In this document: positions 1-6,968 of the stretch, in pieces | Position numbering within the stretch: the first letter of the stretch is position 1 | Layout of the letters: every line of letters begins with the position of its first letter | From: JBDTCS01 sp039923455 | GTDB taxonomy: Bacteria; Bacteroidota; Ignavibacteria; Palsa-1295 | Assembly: GCA_039923455.1 (NCBI GenBank) | Contig: JBDTCS010000281.1 | Coordinates: 1 to 10,048, forward strand | Direction: 5' to 3' | Length of the DNA stretch: 10,048 nucleotides | Made by a program: the position numbers and the translations under genes | Notes under the pieces: generated by a model | What the model saw: the letters and a program-made list of their open reading frames with translations, nothing else | Databases searched by the model: none | What the model was told of the DNA's origin: nothing

Positions 1-1
1 C

Positions 2-1138
2 GATGACTTTGATGCGCTTGGTGCTCGGATCGATCGCGATCTATTGGACAAGAAATTTGCAAAGATCGAAACGCGACTTAACGTGCATCCGCTCGAGCGT
101 AATATTCTGAATCAAGGCTCCGTCCGATTCATGAATGGCGCGATGAATCTGAACATGAATCCGCAGGTGATTCAGACAAATTTTAATGATTGCCTCGGTT
201 CGGGAAATTGTAATCTTGGCTGCAAATACAATCGTAAACTCTCGATGCTGCTCACCTACATTCCGTGGGCTGTCGAAAAAGGCGCGACCGTAATCGCGGA
301 ATCCGAAGCGATCGGAATGGAACACGACGGAAAGTCTGTCTCGCTCGTGAGATGCAAAACGAAAGCGGGCGTGGAGTTTGCGGTGCGGGCCAAGCAAGTT
401 GTCGTGGCAGGCGGCGCAATCGGTTCGAGTATGTTCCTGCGTCAGTGCGACATCACAAAAAATGTTGGTACGCGAATCTCGTTCAACATTGCTGCACCAA
501 TGCATGTGTTGTTTAACGACATCGTCGATTCGTTCGATGGTGTGCAGATGTGTGTCTATGCTCGCCAAGGTGATTTTCTACTGGAGACCTCCTTCAATCC
601 TCCTGCAGCCACATCCCTCATCATGCAAGGTTGGTTTGAGGAGCACTATGACCGCATGAAAAACTATCGACGACTAGGCACAGTCGCACCTGTCGTTGGT
701 ACAAAACCGGTGGGTACGATTAAGAAGGCGATCATCGGTGGCAACGGCGTCGATTTTAAACTCGATCCAGGCGATTTTGAAGCACTGAAACGTGGAGTGG
801 CCGAAATATCTCGTGTACTCTTTGCCGGAGGTGCGGAGGAAATTTATCCTTCGACATTCCATTCGGGAAGCATCAAGAGTGAAGCCGACATCGAGCGTGT
901 CGTGAAGGCGATCGTCAATCCGGAAGACATGAATATGAGTTCGGCGCATCCGCAAGGTGGAAATCCGATGAGTGACAATCGGGACATCGGTGCCGTCGAT
1001 TCGAATTTCCGCGTGCATGGATTTAGCAATCTCTTTGTCGCGGATGCGAGCGTGTTTCCGGTGAGTATTCATGTCAATCCTCAATTGACTATTATGGCAC
1101 TCGCGGAATACGCAGCCGACAAGATCATGTCACTCTAA
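2..1138 (+). CDS. GMC-family FAD-dependent oxidoreductase, C-terminal part (5' end outside the window)
   Basis: The reading frame is open from base 2 and runs to TAA at 1136-1138, so this is the last 378 residues of a protein whose N-terminal dinucleotide-binding GxGxxG part lies upstream. The family oxidises alcohols, sugars or sterols using FAD. Visible signatures, numbered from base 2, are a Cys cluster C64-x5-C70-x3-C74 followed by a KLSxxxTYIPWA stretch typical of GMC enzymes; a VVVAGGAIGSS segment near 133-143 that packs on FAD; and the C-terminal domain with AHPQGGNPM (H316, the probable catalytic base), RVHGFSNLFVADASVFP near 337-353, and HVNPQ (N359, the usual second His/Asn position). 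The TTG at 44 is internal and not the start. The next gene begins 6 bases after the stop, suggesting one transcript. The family is clear from these motifs; the substrate cannot be told. Confidence 0.9.
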   Translation, partial: DDFDALGARIDRDLLDKKFAKIETRLNVHPLERNILNQGSVRFMNGAMNLNMNPQVIQTNFNDCLGSGNCNLGCKYNRKLSMLLTYIPWAVEKGATVIAESEAIGMEHDGKSVSLVRCKTKAGVEFAVRAKQVVVAGGAIGSSMFLRQCDITKNVGTRISFNIAAPMHVLFNDIVDSFDGVQMCVYARQGDFLLETSFNPPAATSLIMQGWFEEHYDRMKNYRRLGTVAPVVGTKPVGTIKKAIIGGNGVDFKLDPGDFEALKRGVAEISRVLFAGGAEEIYPSTFHSGSIKSEADIERVVKAIVNPEDMNMSSAHPQGGNPMSDNRDIGAVDSNFRVHGFSNLFVADASVFPVSIHVNPQLTIMALAEYAADKIMSL

Positions 1139-1144
1139 CTCCCA

Positions 1145-2107
1145 ATGCGTTCTATGCAAAGGCTTCTCCGAATATGTATCGCGTGTGTTTGCGCGCTCTC
1201 GCTTGCGAGTTGTTTCCATTTGGATACGCGCGATTTTCATCTTGATTCGCGCGATCTCTTGCCGGTTGGCGATGGTGTGCAGCGTGTCTCGAATTGGAAT
1301 TTCGATTCTATCGCTAACGCAGCAGGTCATGGCGTAGGGACTGGCGTATCGCAATCGTTGCTCGATACCGCGACAGCTCATCACATTGATGCGCTGGTGA
1401 AGAAATTGGCAACTACTGCGATGGTCGCGTTGCAGGATTCGTTGCTGAATCCCTCGACACGTAACCGGCTCACCGCGACGATCAATGCGTTGCTCGACAC
1501 ATTGAACAGTCCGCACAATCGGAATAATATTCACGAGATCTTGTCGCGCATCAGCGTCGAGCTTTCTGCGATGGTCCACTCGTTGCTCGGCCCCGAGACC
1601 GGTGAGCAAGTGCAAGCTCTCATAAACAAGTATGTGCTCGGCGATTCGACGATGAAGCGAATCGACTTACTCGGCGAAAGGCTGACGAAGATGGTTGTCG
1701 GGATCGTGGACACGCTTGGATACGGCATCAATCATAAGATCGTGATGCCAACCGAGCAAGGCATCACAAAGCTTTCGACATGGCTACTATATACGGGCGG
1801 TGGTGTCGTAATTGTGGTGATGCTCGTGTCGGTGTATCTTTTTATATTGAAGCGCAGATATTTGCAACTCACAGAACTGATGACGACGGAGATTCACCGA
1901 ATTCCTGATCGCGCTTCGTATGATGAACTTGTGCACCGCATTCATACGAAGGCCGTCGATCGTAAACTCGAACCGGAGTTGCGCAATATTCTGAAAGATC
2001 ATGGAATACTCGGCAAGGAGAGTTGGCTGCCGGCACCTCCAAATCCAAACCCGCCGACTCCCACGCAACTGACTCCTGTGCAAACGACCGTTGTTCAAAA
2101 AACATAA
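1145..2107 (+). CDS. Predicted lipoprotein with one internal transmembrane helix, unknown function
   Basis: A 320-residue protein of no family I recognise. The N-terminus is a lipoprotein signal, with hydrophobic residues 7-22 and lipobox LASC and Cys23 as the acylated residue. Right after Cys23 comes a tandem repeat, HLDTRDF then HLDSRDL (residues 25-38). Residues 70-200 look like a series of amphipathic helices rich in Leu, Ile and Ala. A strong transmembrane helix spans about 213-236 and is followed by KRRY, so the C-terminal 85 residues should face the cytoplasm; the tail (296-311) is Pro-rich. A lipid anchor plus a later membrane span would hold both ends at the inner membrane, unless the signal is not processed. 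The start ATG lies 6 bases after the oxidoreductase stop, with no evident ribosome binding site. The phosphoesterase gene follows 15 bases downstream, so a shared transcript is likely. Confidence 0.8.
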   Translation: MRSMQRLLRICIACVCALSLASCFHLDTRDFHLDSRDLLPVGDGVQRVSNWNFDSIANAAGHGVGTGVSQSLLDTATAHHIDALVKKLATTAMVALQDSLLNPSTRNRLTATINALLDTLNSPHNRNNIHEILSRISVELSAMVHSLLGPETGEQVQALINKYVLGDSTMKRIDLLGERLTKMVVGIVDTLGYGINHKIVMPTEQGITKLSTWLLYTGGGVVIVVMLVSVYLFILKRRYLQLTELMTTEIHRIPDRASYDELVHRIHTKAVDRKLEPELRNILKDHGILGKESWLPAPPNPNPPTPTQLTPVQTTVVQKT

Positions 2108-2110
2108 GCG

Positions 2111-2116
2111 AAAGGA
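2111..2116 (+). promoter_or_regulatory. Ribosome binding site of the metallophosphoesterase gene
   Basis: AAAGGA lies 6 bases before ATG 2123 and 9 bases before ATG 2126. It is one of the few Shine-Dalgarno-like sites in the window with good spacing. It supports this start region but does not choose between the two adjacent ATG codons. Confidence 0.5.
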
Positions 2117-2122
2117 TTTCTT

Positions 2123-3697
2123 ATGATGCGAAATTATACTCCTGATCTGAATAGCAAACTCACCGCGGCGCTTACAGCATGTGAACAGGATGCGCGATAC
2201 AGATACAACGATCAGTTCGATAGCGTGCTAAATATCAAGACGAATGGTGATGATATCGTGATCATCAGTGATCTGCATATTGGCTCGGGGCTCGGAAGGA
2301 GTTCGAACTTCACCGGCTCGGAGAATTTTTTCGCCGATGATGCACTCGCAAGACTGCTTGAAAATATTGTATCCAGCAGCAAGACTGCAATGCCAACGCT
2401 AGTAATCAATGGAGATTTTATCGACTACCTTCGAATTTGCATTTTTCCCGACACACCCGAAGCAATGACGGAGTGGCTCGAAGCATTGCAGCTTTTGGGG
2501 ATGTCACAGTTCACGGATACCAAGATGCTCGCGCAAACCGTCGAGGTCGAAGCGAAAGAGAAATATGGATTGAAGACGAATGATTTCAAGTCGGTTTGGA
2601 AGCTGCATGTTGCCGCGATGGGTCATCCGGATGTGTTCAAAGCGCTTGCCGATTGGTTGATCGCCGGGCGTAAGATCATCGTCGTGAAAGGAAATCATGA
2701 TCTCGAGTGGTTTTGGCTCCAGTGCAGAAATTATCTGAGGTTGCTGCTCGCAGAGTCGGTTGCAAAACAATCCAATGGTGATCCATTGCAAGCCCTTACG
2801 GATGTGGTGATGCCCAACTTGATGTTCATAGATAATGCACTCATCCTCGATGAAACACTCTACATCGAGCACGGGCACAGATACGAAAACTTTACGAAAC
2901 TGGAGCCAGAGTATGAACGAACATACAAAGATCACGAGTTGAATTATCCGCTTGGATCGTTTATCAATCGGTATCTGCTCAACAAGGTCGAGTTGCGTTA
3001 TCCCTATTATGACAACATTCGTCCGCGAGAAAATATTCTTCCGGTTATGATCAAGACCGATTTTCCGTTTGCAATCAAACTCGGCTTTCGATACATTCCG
3101 TATCTGACGCGATCGATCTTTCGACGTCAGGCTTGGCGAATCGTGCGGCAGGTCATCTGGTTTGCGATCGCGTTACTCGTTCCGACTATTGTAGCGGTGG
3201 CTTATTTTAGTACGCAGATCGCAGCAATTTACGCGGCGCATGCCTCGCAGCCACAGGATCACACACTATCCGGTTACATCCTTAACCAAGTGTTTACGTT
3301 TTTCAAGAGCTTCGTGATACTTGCGCTGGCCTATCCGCTTTCCAGGATTATGTCGATATTCGGATTGAGCGAGGCCGGGAGCCTCGCAACTGCTGCCGAC
3401 AAAATTGTCAAACGAGAAACAGCCGCCGGCAAGAAGATCGAGATCATCACGATGGGTCACACGCACGATCCGGAGCAACTCCAAAATACAGATTATTGGT
3501 TTTACAATACTGGTACGTGGATTCCAATTCTCGAATCAAGCAGCGCTGCGGTTCGAGAGGACAAAACCTACACCTATCTGCATTTCACCCACGATGCGAA
3601 TGGGCGAATTCAACCGAATCCACTAATGCGTTGGGACGATTCGGCCACACGAGGTGAGGCCTTACGCTTGATCGAAATTCAAGAGCACGGGGATTGA
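2123..3697 (+). CDS. Membrane-associated calcineurin-type metallophosphoesterase
   Basis: A 524-residue dinuclear metallophosphoesterase. The five family motifs are present in order: D50-L-H52 in a VIISDLHIGSG context, G97-D98-F-I-D101, G190-N191-H192-D193, the H250-G-H252 region, and G445-H446-T447-H448, followed by YNTGTW, a common end of the core fold. These residues bind two metal ions and hydrolyse phosphate esters or phosphoanhydrides; LpxH-type UDP-diacylglucosamine hydrolases and many uncharacterised enzymes share the pattern. Between motif IV and GHTH there are about 190 residues containing two probable membrane helices (about 343-366 and 387-407). The first is preceded by the basic segment RSIFRRQAWRIVRQ. 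With no signal peptide, the catalytic parts on both sides of this hairpin should be cytoplasmic. The gene is 15 bases downstream of the lipoprotein gene. The family is certain; the substrate is unknown. Confidence 0.92.
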   Translation: MMRNYTPDLNSKLTAALTACEQDARYRYNDQFDSVLNIKTNGDDIVIISDLHIGSGLGRSSNFTGSENFFADDALARLLENIVSSSKTAMPTLVINGDFIDYLRICIFPDTPEAMTEWLEALQLLGMSQFTDTKMLAQTVEVEAKEKYGLKTNDFKSVWKLHVAAMGHPDVFKALADWLIAGRKIIVVKGNHDLEWFWLQCRNYLRLLLAESVAKQSNGDPLQALTDVVMPNLMFIDNALILDETLYIEHGHRYENFTKLEPEYERTYKDHELNYPLGSFINRYLLNKVELRYPYYDNIRPRENILPVMIKTDFPFAIKLGFRYIPYLTRSIFRRQAWRIVRQVIWFAIALLVPTIVAVAYFSTQIAAIYAAHASQPQDHTLSGYILNQVFTFFKSFVILALAYPLSRIMSIFGLSEAGSLATAADKIVKRETAAGKKIEIITMGHTHDPEQLQNTDYWFYNTGTWIPILESSSAAVREDKTYTYLHFTHDANGRIQPNPLMRWDDSATRGEALRLIEIQEHGD

Positions 3698-3719
3698 GTA
3701 GGTTCCAGCGGTGACGCAA

Positions 3720-4085
3720 TTATGCCGTCTCGATAGGCTGCCATAATTCTATCTTATTACCTTCGGGATCATATACCCATGCGAATTTCCCGAACGACTC
3801 GTTCATGGTTTTGTCATCGATCTTCACACCTGCGTCTCTCAATTGGCCAATGAATTTATCGAGATCACTTACTCGGAAGTTCAACATGAATTGCTGCTGC
3901 ATATTGCCAAAATATTCGGTGTTGGCTTTGAACGGTGCGAAAACCGTCGGACCGGCTTCCTGCTGCCAAGGCTCATAATTTTGGACGGCATTAATTCCAA
4001 AATATTTTTCATACCAGAGCGCCAAAGCTTTATCATCCTGAGAGCGGAAAAAAATACCGCCAATGCCCGTCACTAATTTTTCCAT
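3720..4085 (-). CDS. VOC (glyoxalase/bleomycin-resistance fold) family protein
   Basis: A 121-residue single-domain protein on the - strand, usual size for one VOC module pair. Two beta-alpha-beta-beta-beta units can be seen: residues 6-50 start with GIGGIFFRS and the helix DDKALALWYEKYFGI, and residues 65-117 start with QFMLNFRVSDLDKFIGQLRDAG and end FAWVYDPEGNKIELWQP. Glu113 in the last strand is a usual metal ligand. The first strand has Gly in place of the usual His or Gln, which occurs in a common subgroup with unknown substrates, so glyoxalase I activity should not be assumed. Start ATG is 4085-4083 with no clear ribosome binding site. The gene converges on the phosphoesterase with a 22-base gap and no visible terminator between them, and it is divergent from sucD. 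Confidence 0.88.
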   Translation of the reverse strand: MEKLVTGIGGIFFRSQDDKALALWYEKYFGINAVQNYEPWQQEAGPTVFAPFKANTEYFGNMQQQFMLNFRVSDLDKFIGQLRDAGVKIDDKTMNESFGKFAWVYDPEGNKIELWQPIETA

Positions 4086-4395
4086 CGTTACGAGTTTTGA
4101 GTTTGGGTGTATGTGTCGAAGATTCCGTGCTCAATCTAACCACGATTAATGCATGAAGAATTTCCAAGCAAAGGGAATAATGGCGAGAAAAGATTTCCCA
4201 TAACTGCTTATTTAATATAGGGTTGCAAACTAATCTTGCGCGCTGTTTCGACCGACTCACACTAAGACCGGGACCGATCATTTCACAGGTATTTCCCCCA
4301 TTTATGCTTTCCCCATTGGCGTAACCCTCGGCGATCGCTCCACATTGTCGTATTTTTGCCCCCGACAGTTATTACAATTCGAAATTGCAATTCAA
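4086..4395. other. 310-base divergent intergenic region upstream of the VOC gene and sucD
   Basis: This gap separates two divergent starts and must hold promoters for both. On the + strand, a TATTTTTG element at 4351-4358 is the only recognisable signal. An AT-rich patch lies near 4207-4220. I see no CAAAnnTA element (the TAnnTTTG box in reverse) for the VOC gene, no long inverted repeat, no RNA gene and no convincing small ORF. Confidence 0.5.
4351..4358 (+). promoter_or_regulatory. Possible -7 promoter element (TAnnTTTG type) of sucD
   Basis: TATTTTTG matches the Bacteroidota -7 consensus TAnnTTTG exactly and would start transcription around 4364, giving a leader of about 30 bases before ATG 4396. 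I do not see the matching TTTG -33 element at the usual distance, so the call rests on one half-site. If correct, the upstream in-frame ATG at 4345 would not be in the transcript, which supports the ATG 4396 start. Confidence 0.35.
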
Positions 4396-5637
4396 ATGAG
4401 TGTTTTAGTTGACAAGAATACGCGCCTTGTTGTCCAGGGCATAACAGGTAGTGAGGGTTCGTTTCATACGCAGCAGATGCTCGATTACGGCACGAAAGTC
4501 GTCGCGGGTGTCACGCCGGGCAAAGGTGGGACGACGCATAATGGGGTGCCTGTCTTCAACACGATGGCCGATGCTGTCCGCCAAACCGGAGCGAACGCTT
4601 CGTGCATTTTCGTACCACCGGCTTTTGCCGCCGATGCAATTCTTGAGGCCGCCGATGAACTGCTGCCATTGATTGTCTGCATCACGGAAGGAATTCCGGT
4701 TCGCGATATGATTTCTGTGTACGGAAAGATTCGTCATTCGCACACACACCTGATCGGACCGAATTGTCCGGGTGTGATCTCACCGGGCAAATCGAAGATC
4801 GGGATTATGCCTGGTTTTATTCATAAGGAAGGCCGCGTTGGTATTATTTCACGCTCTGGAACACTGACCTACGAAGCGGTGAAGCAGCTCACCGATGTTG
4901 GTCTTGGACAATCGACGGCGATCGGAATCGGTGGTGACCCGATCATCGGTACACGCTTTATCGATGCAATCAAACTTTTTGAGGACGACGACGAGACCGA
5001 TGCAGTAATCATGATCGGTGAAATCGGCGGCACTGCCGAAGAAGAAGCAGCGCACTACATTCGCGAATATATTTCGAAGCCTGTCGTCGGATTTATCGCA
5101 GGCCGCACCGCACCTCCCGGACGTAGAATGGGACACGCCGGCGCAATCATATCCGGTGGCAAAGGCACCGCAGAAGAAAAAATGCGCACGATGACCGAGT
5201 GCGGAATCTCCGTAGTCGATAGCCCGGCACTACTCGGCGAGACGGTGCTCAAAGTTTTGCCGATGCGACGCGTCATGGTCAGCATGAACGGCCGCGCAAT
5301 TCCGAAAGCAGCCGCTGCCAAAAAAGCACCAGTGAAGAAAGCTCCAGCCAAAAAAGCTGTTGTGAAAAAAGCTGTGGCGAAAAAAGCTGTGGCGAAAAAT
5401 GCAGTTGTGAAAAAGGCAACACCTAAGAAAGTAGCTGCGCAAAAGCCTGTCGCGAAAAAAGCGGTAACTAAAAAGAAGGTTGTAGCTAAGAAGCCTATAC
5501 CGAAGAGAGCTGCTCCGAAAAAAGCCGTGCCGAAAAAAGTAGCTGCTAAGAAGGCTGCTCCGAAAAAAGCTGCGACTAAAAAGACAGCTCCGAAAAAGGT
5601 CGCAGTTAAGAAAGTAGCTCGCGGCAAAAAGCGCTAA
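4396..5637 (+). CDS. sucD: Succinyl-CoA synthetase (ADP/GDP-forming) alpha subunit with histone-H1-like C-terminal tail
   Basis: The alpha subunit pairs with SucC to interconvert succinyl-CoA and succinate with formation of ATP or GTP in the TCA cycle. From ATG 4396 the protein is 413 residues and its N-terminus (MSVLVDKNTRLVVQG) lines up with E. coli SucD; the in-frame ATG at 4345 would add 17 unrelated residues. Key sites are intact: the CoA-binding QGITGSEG segment (14-21), GVTPGKGG (38-45), GPNCPGV with C124, SRSGTLTYE (152-160), GEIGG with E209, and the phosphorylated H247 in RRMGHAGA. The normal fold ends near residue 289. Residues 301-413 are a tail of xxxKK pentapeptides with 41 Lys, 3 Arg and no Asp or Glu, like histone H1, Chlamydia Hc1 or mycobacterial HupB tails. 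No sucC is adjacent. The enzyme call is certain; the role of the tail is unknown. Confidence 0.95.
   Translation: MSVLVDKNTRLVVQGITGSEGSFHTQQMLDYGTKVVAGVTPGKGGTTHNGVPVFNTMADAVRQTGANASCIFVPPAFAADAILEAADELLPLIVCITEGIPVRDMISVYGKIRHSHTHLIGPNCPGVISPGKSKIGIMPGFIHKEGRVGIISRSGTLTYEAVKQLTDVGLGQSTAIGIGGDPIIGTRFIDAIKLFEDDDETDAVIMIGEIGGTAEEEAAHYIREYISKPVVGFIAGRTAPPGRRMGHAGAIISGGKGTAEEKMRTMTECGISVVDSPALLGETVLKVLPMRRVMVSMNGRAIPKAAAAKKAPVKKAPAKKAVVKKAVAKKAVAKNAVVKKATPKKVAAQKPVAKKAVTKKKVVAKKPIPKRAAPKKAVPKKVAAKKAAPKKAATKKTAPKKVAVKKVARGKKR
5299..5634 (+). repeat. Lys/Ala-rich pentapeptide repeat region of sucD
   Basis: This encodes SucD residues 302-413. The repeat unit is five codons (15 bases) of the type A-A/V-P/A/V-K-K, imperfect throughout; one 15-base unit, AAAAAAGCTGTGGCG, is exactly duplicated in tandem at 5365-5379 and 5380-5394. 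Changes of whole units keep the frame, so tail length could vary between strains. The tail ends RGKKR just before TAA. Codons vary between copies (GCT, GCC, GCA, GCG for Ala), so most units are old rather than freshly amplified. Confidence 0.85.
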
Positions 5638-5642
5638 GCAAT

Positions 5643-6329
5643 ATGCGAAGGCTGTTTGCAATTTTGTTTCTACTTATGATGCCATTATGTGGCAGCAGTA
5701 GAGCTACAACATTATCGCAAACGGCCTCATCGTTATCAGGTTTATCAACACTCACGACAGCTTCGCCGCAAGCAGTCGTGGTAGACACTCCGGCATATTG
5801 GAGTACGAAGTGGCGCGACTCTGTTGCGGAGTATCACTATCGCAGAGGTGCATATCGAAACGAAGTGCTGAGTTACGATCAAGCGTTCACCTACTCGCTG
5901 TTTCCATTTGCGGCCGAATTAGTTTACACGCATCAGCTTGCGAAGGGCTCGCTCTTTTTCTTTGGAAGAGCTGCCGGACTGACGCTAACAACCGCTGGGA
6001 TTATTCGCATCTCTCGTGTACAGGGGAGTACACTCGGAAATGTTGTGCTCTTATTCGCAGGAGCAGCAGCGTATTTATTTTTTAAAGTAACAGAGATCGT
6101 TGATGTGCAGCATGATGTTTCGCGCATCAACGAACGACTGGCAAAAAAATGGGAGATGGCTCTTAGCGATGTGGAGCCTGGCTCGATCAGATATCCCGAA
6201 GGAGAGTGGCCGAGTGCGGTCACGCAATCGCCGGGTCCGCGTCATCCGGAATCCGGTCGTGAAGCAATTCGAGTCCCTGTGCCGACCGAGGGACAATTCC
6301 TTCAGCTCAATTTCGGAATTCCGTTCTAA
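5643..6329 (+). CDS. Secreted or membrane protein with hydrophobic helix pair, unknown function
   Basis: A 228-residue protein I do not recognise. The N-terminus is a Sec signal peptide: RR, hydrophobic residues 4-15, and a probable cleavage site after Ala21 (SSRA|T). A Ser/Thr/Ala-rich linker covers 22-45. A conserved-looking segment, YWSTKWRDSVAEYHYRRGAY (52-71), precedes two hydrophobic stretches at about 103-123 and 133-155 that could form a membrane hairpin. The next part, EIVDVQHDVSRINERLAKKW (151-170), looks helical. The C-terminal 45 residues are Pro-rich and end in GIPF. The ATG is 5 bases after the sucD stop, so the two genes are probably co-transcribed, perhaps translationally coupled; there is no evident ribosome binding site. 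The reading frame and signal peptide are well supported, the function is not. Confidence 0.75.
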   Translation: MRRLFAILFLLMMPLCGSSRATTLSQTASSLSGLSTLTTASPQAVVVDTPAYWSTKWRDSVAEYHYRRGAYRNEVLSYDQAFTYSLFPFAAELVYTHQLAKGSLFFFGRAAGLTLTTAGIIRISRVQGSTLGNVVLLFAGAAAYLFFKVTEIVDVQHDVSRINERLAKKWEMALSDVEPGSIRYPEGEWPSAVTQSPGPRHPESGREAIRVPVPTEGQFLQLNFGIPF

Positions 6330-6398
6330 TACGAGATTTCCCTGAGCTGAATTACAAGAAAAGTGTATTAGTCATAACTTCAATTTTATTTTATCAAC

Positions 6399-6827
6399 GT
6401 GGCAATCGAAAGAACACTTTGCATCATTAAGCCGGACGGTGTACGTACTGGCAACATGGGAAACATCATCGCGCACATTCAGAAAGAGGGATTCAAGATC
6501 CTCGGAATGAAAATGAATCGCTTGAGCCTCGCAGCAGCGGGTGCATTTTATGAAGTGCACAAAGAGCGACCATTTTATGCCGGACTTGTCGAGTTCATGT
6601 CAGGCGGTGCATGTGTGCCAATCGCACTCGAGCGCGAGAATGCTATCGCGGAATGGCGTCGCGTGATCGGTTCGACCGATCCTGCCGAGGCAGCACCCGG
6701 TACGATCCGCAAGCTCTATGCCGCGAACAAAGGCGAGAACGCAGTCCACGGTTCAGACTCAGTCGAGAATGGTCTTCGTGAAATTGCGTTCTTCTTTGCA
6801 CAGCAAGAATTGGAAGATCTTGCATAA
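6399..6827 (+). CDS. ndk: Nucleoside diphosphate kinase
   Basis: This enzyme transfers the gamma phosphate of ATP to nucleoside diphosphates through a phosphohistidine, balancing NTP and dNTP pools in the cytoplasm. The 142-residue length is normal (E. coli 143). The N-terminus MAIERTLCIIKPDGV has the conserved Lys11, and the active-site signature ENAVHGSDS places the phosphorylated His at 117, the same number as in E. coli; REIAFFF follows as expected. The start is GTG at 6399, chosen because it gives exactly the family N-terminus and there is no ATG nearby. No ribosome binding site is evident: the upstream bases are AT-rich (CAATTTTATTTTATCAAC). A 69-base gap separates it from the preceding gene, and a strong terminator follows, so it may be transcribed alone or with the sucD pair. 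Confidence 0.97.
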   Translation: MAIERTLCIIKPDGVRTGNMGNIIAHIQKEGFKILGMKMNRLSLAAAGAFYEVHKERPFYAGLVEFMSGGACVPIALERENAIAEWRRVIGSTDPAEAAPGTIRKLYAANKGENAVHGSDSVENGLREIAFFFAQQELEDLA

Positions 6828-6850
6828 GTGCGAGCTCTGACGCTTTTTTG

Positions 6851-6884
6851 AAATCGGGACGAGTTTTGGCTCGTCCCGATTTTT
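6851..6884 (+). terminator. Intrinsic terminator after ndk
   Basis: A perfect 13-base-pair stem is formed by AAATCGGGACGAG (6851-6863) and CTCGTCCCGATTT (6870-6882) around a six-base loop, TTTTGG. The stem ends in a T run (6880-6884). It lies 24 bases after the ndk stop. On the - strand the stem would be followed by an A-rich sequence, so it works in one direction only. Confidence 0.93.
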
Positions 6885-6968
6885 GCATCATCCGGCTGAA
6901 CCAAATTTCTCTCGCGCACAATTGTAACTTTTTCACCCCTTGTTGGTCTTATCACAGGAGTGAATGGA

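Noticed and set aside
3698..3719. Search for a bidirectional terminator between the convergent phosphoesterase and VOC genes
   Set aside because: Only a four-base GACG/CGTC inverted repeat with no T run is present.
4033..4281. - strand ORF overlapping the VOC gene start and the divergent gap
   Set aside because: Different frame from the VOC gene, no recognisable protein features, and it overlaps a well-supported gene.
4345..4395. Upstream in-frame ATG that would add 17 residues to SucD
   Set aside because: The residues do not resemble a SucD N-terminus, the ATG at 4396 gives the exact family start, and the probable -7 element lies downstream of 4345.
5055..5627. Long - strand ORF opposite the sucD tail, encoding a very hydrophobic Phe/Ala-rich protein
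   Set aside because: It is the mirror of Lys and Ala codons: AAA/AAG read in reverse give TTT/CTT and GCx gives xGC. The + strand frame is a clear enzyme with repeats, so this is a shadow.
5299..5634. Programmed frameshifting at the many A6 runs in the sucD tail
   Set aside because: In the zero frame the runs are preceded by C or G (for example gcc aaa aaa), so they are not canonical A-AAA-AAG slippery sites, and no strong downstream structure was seen.
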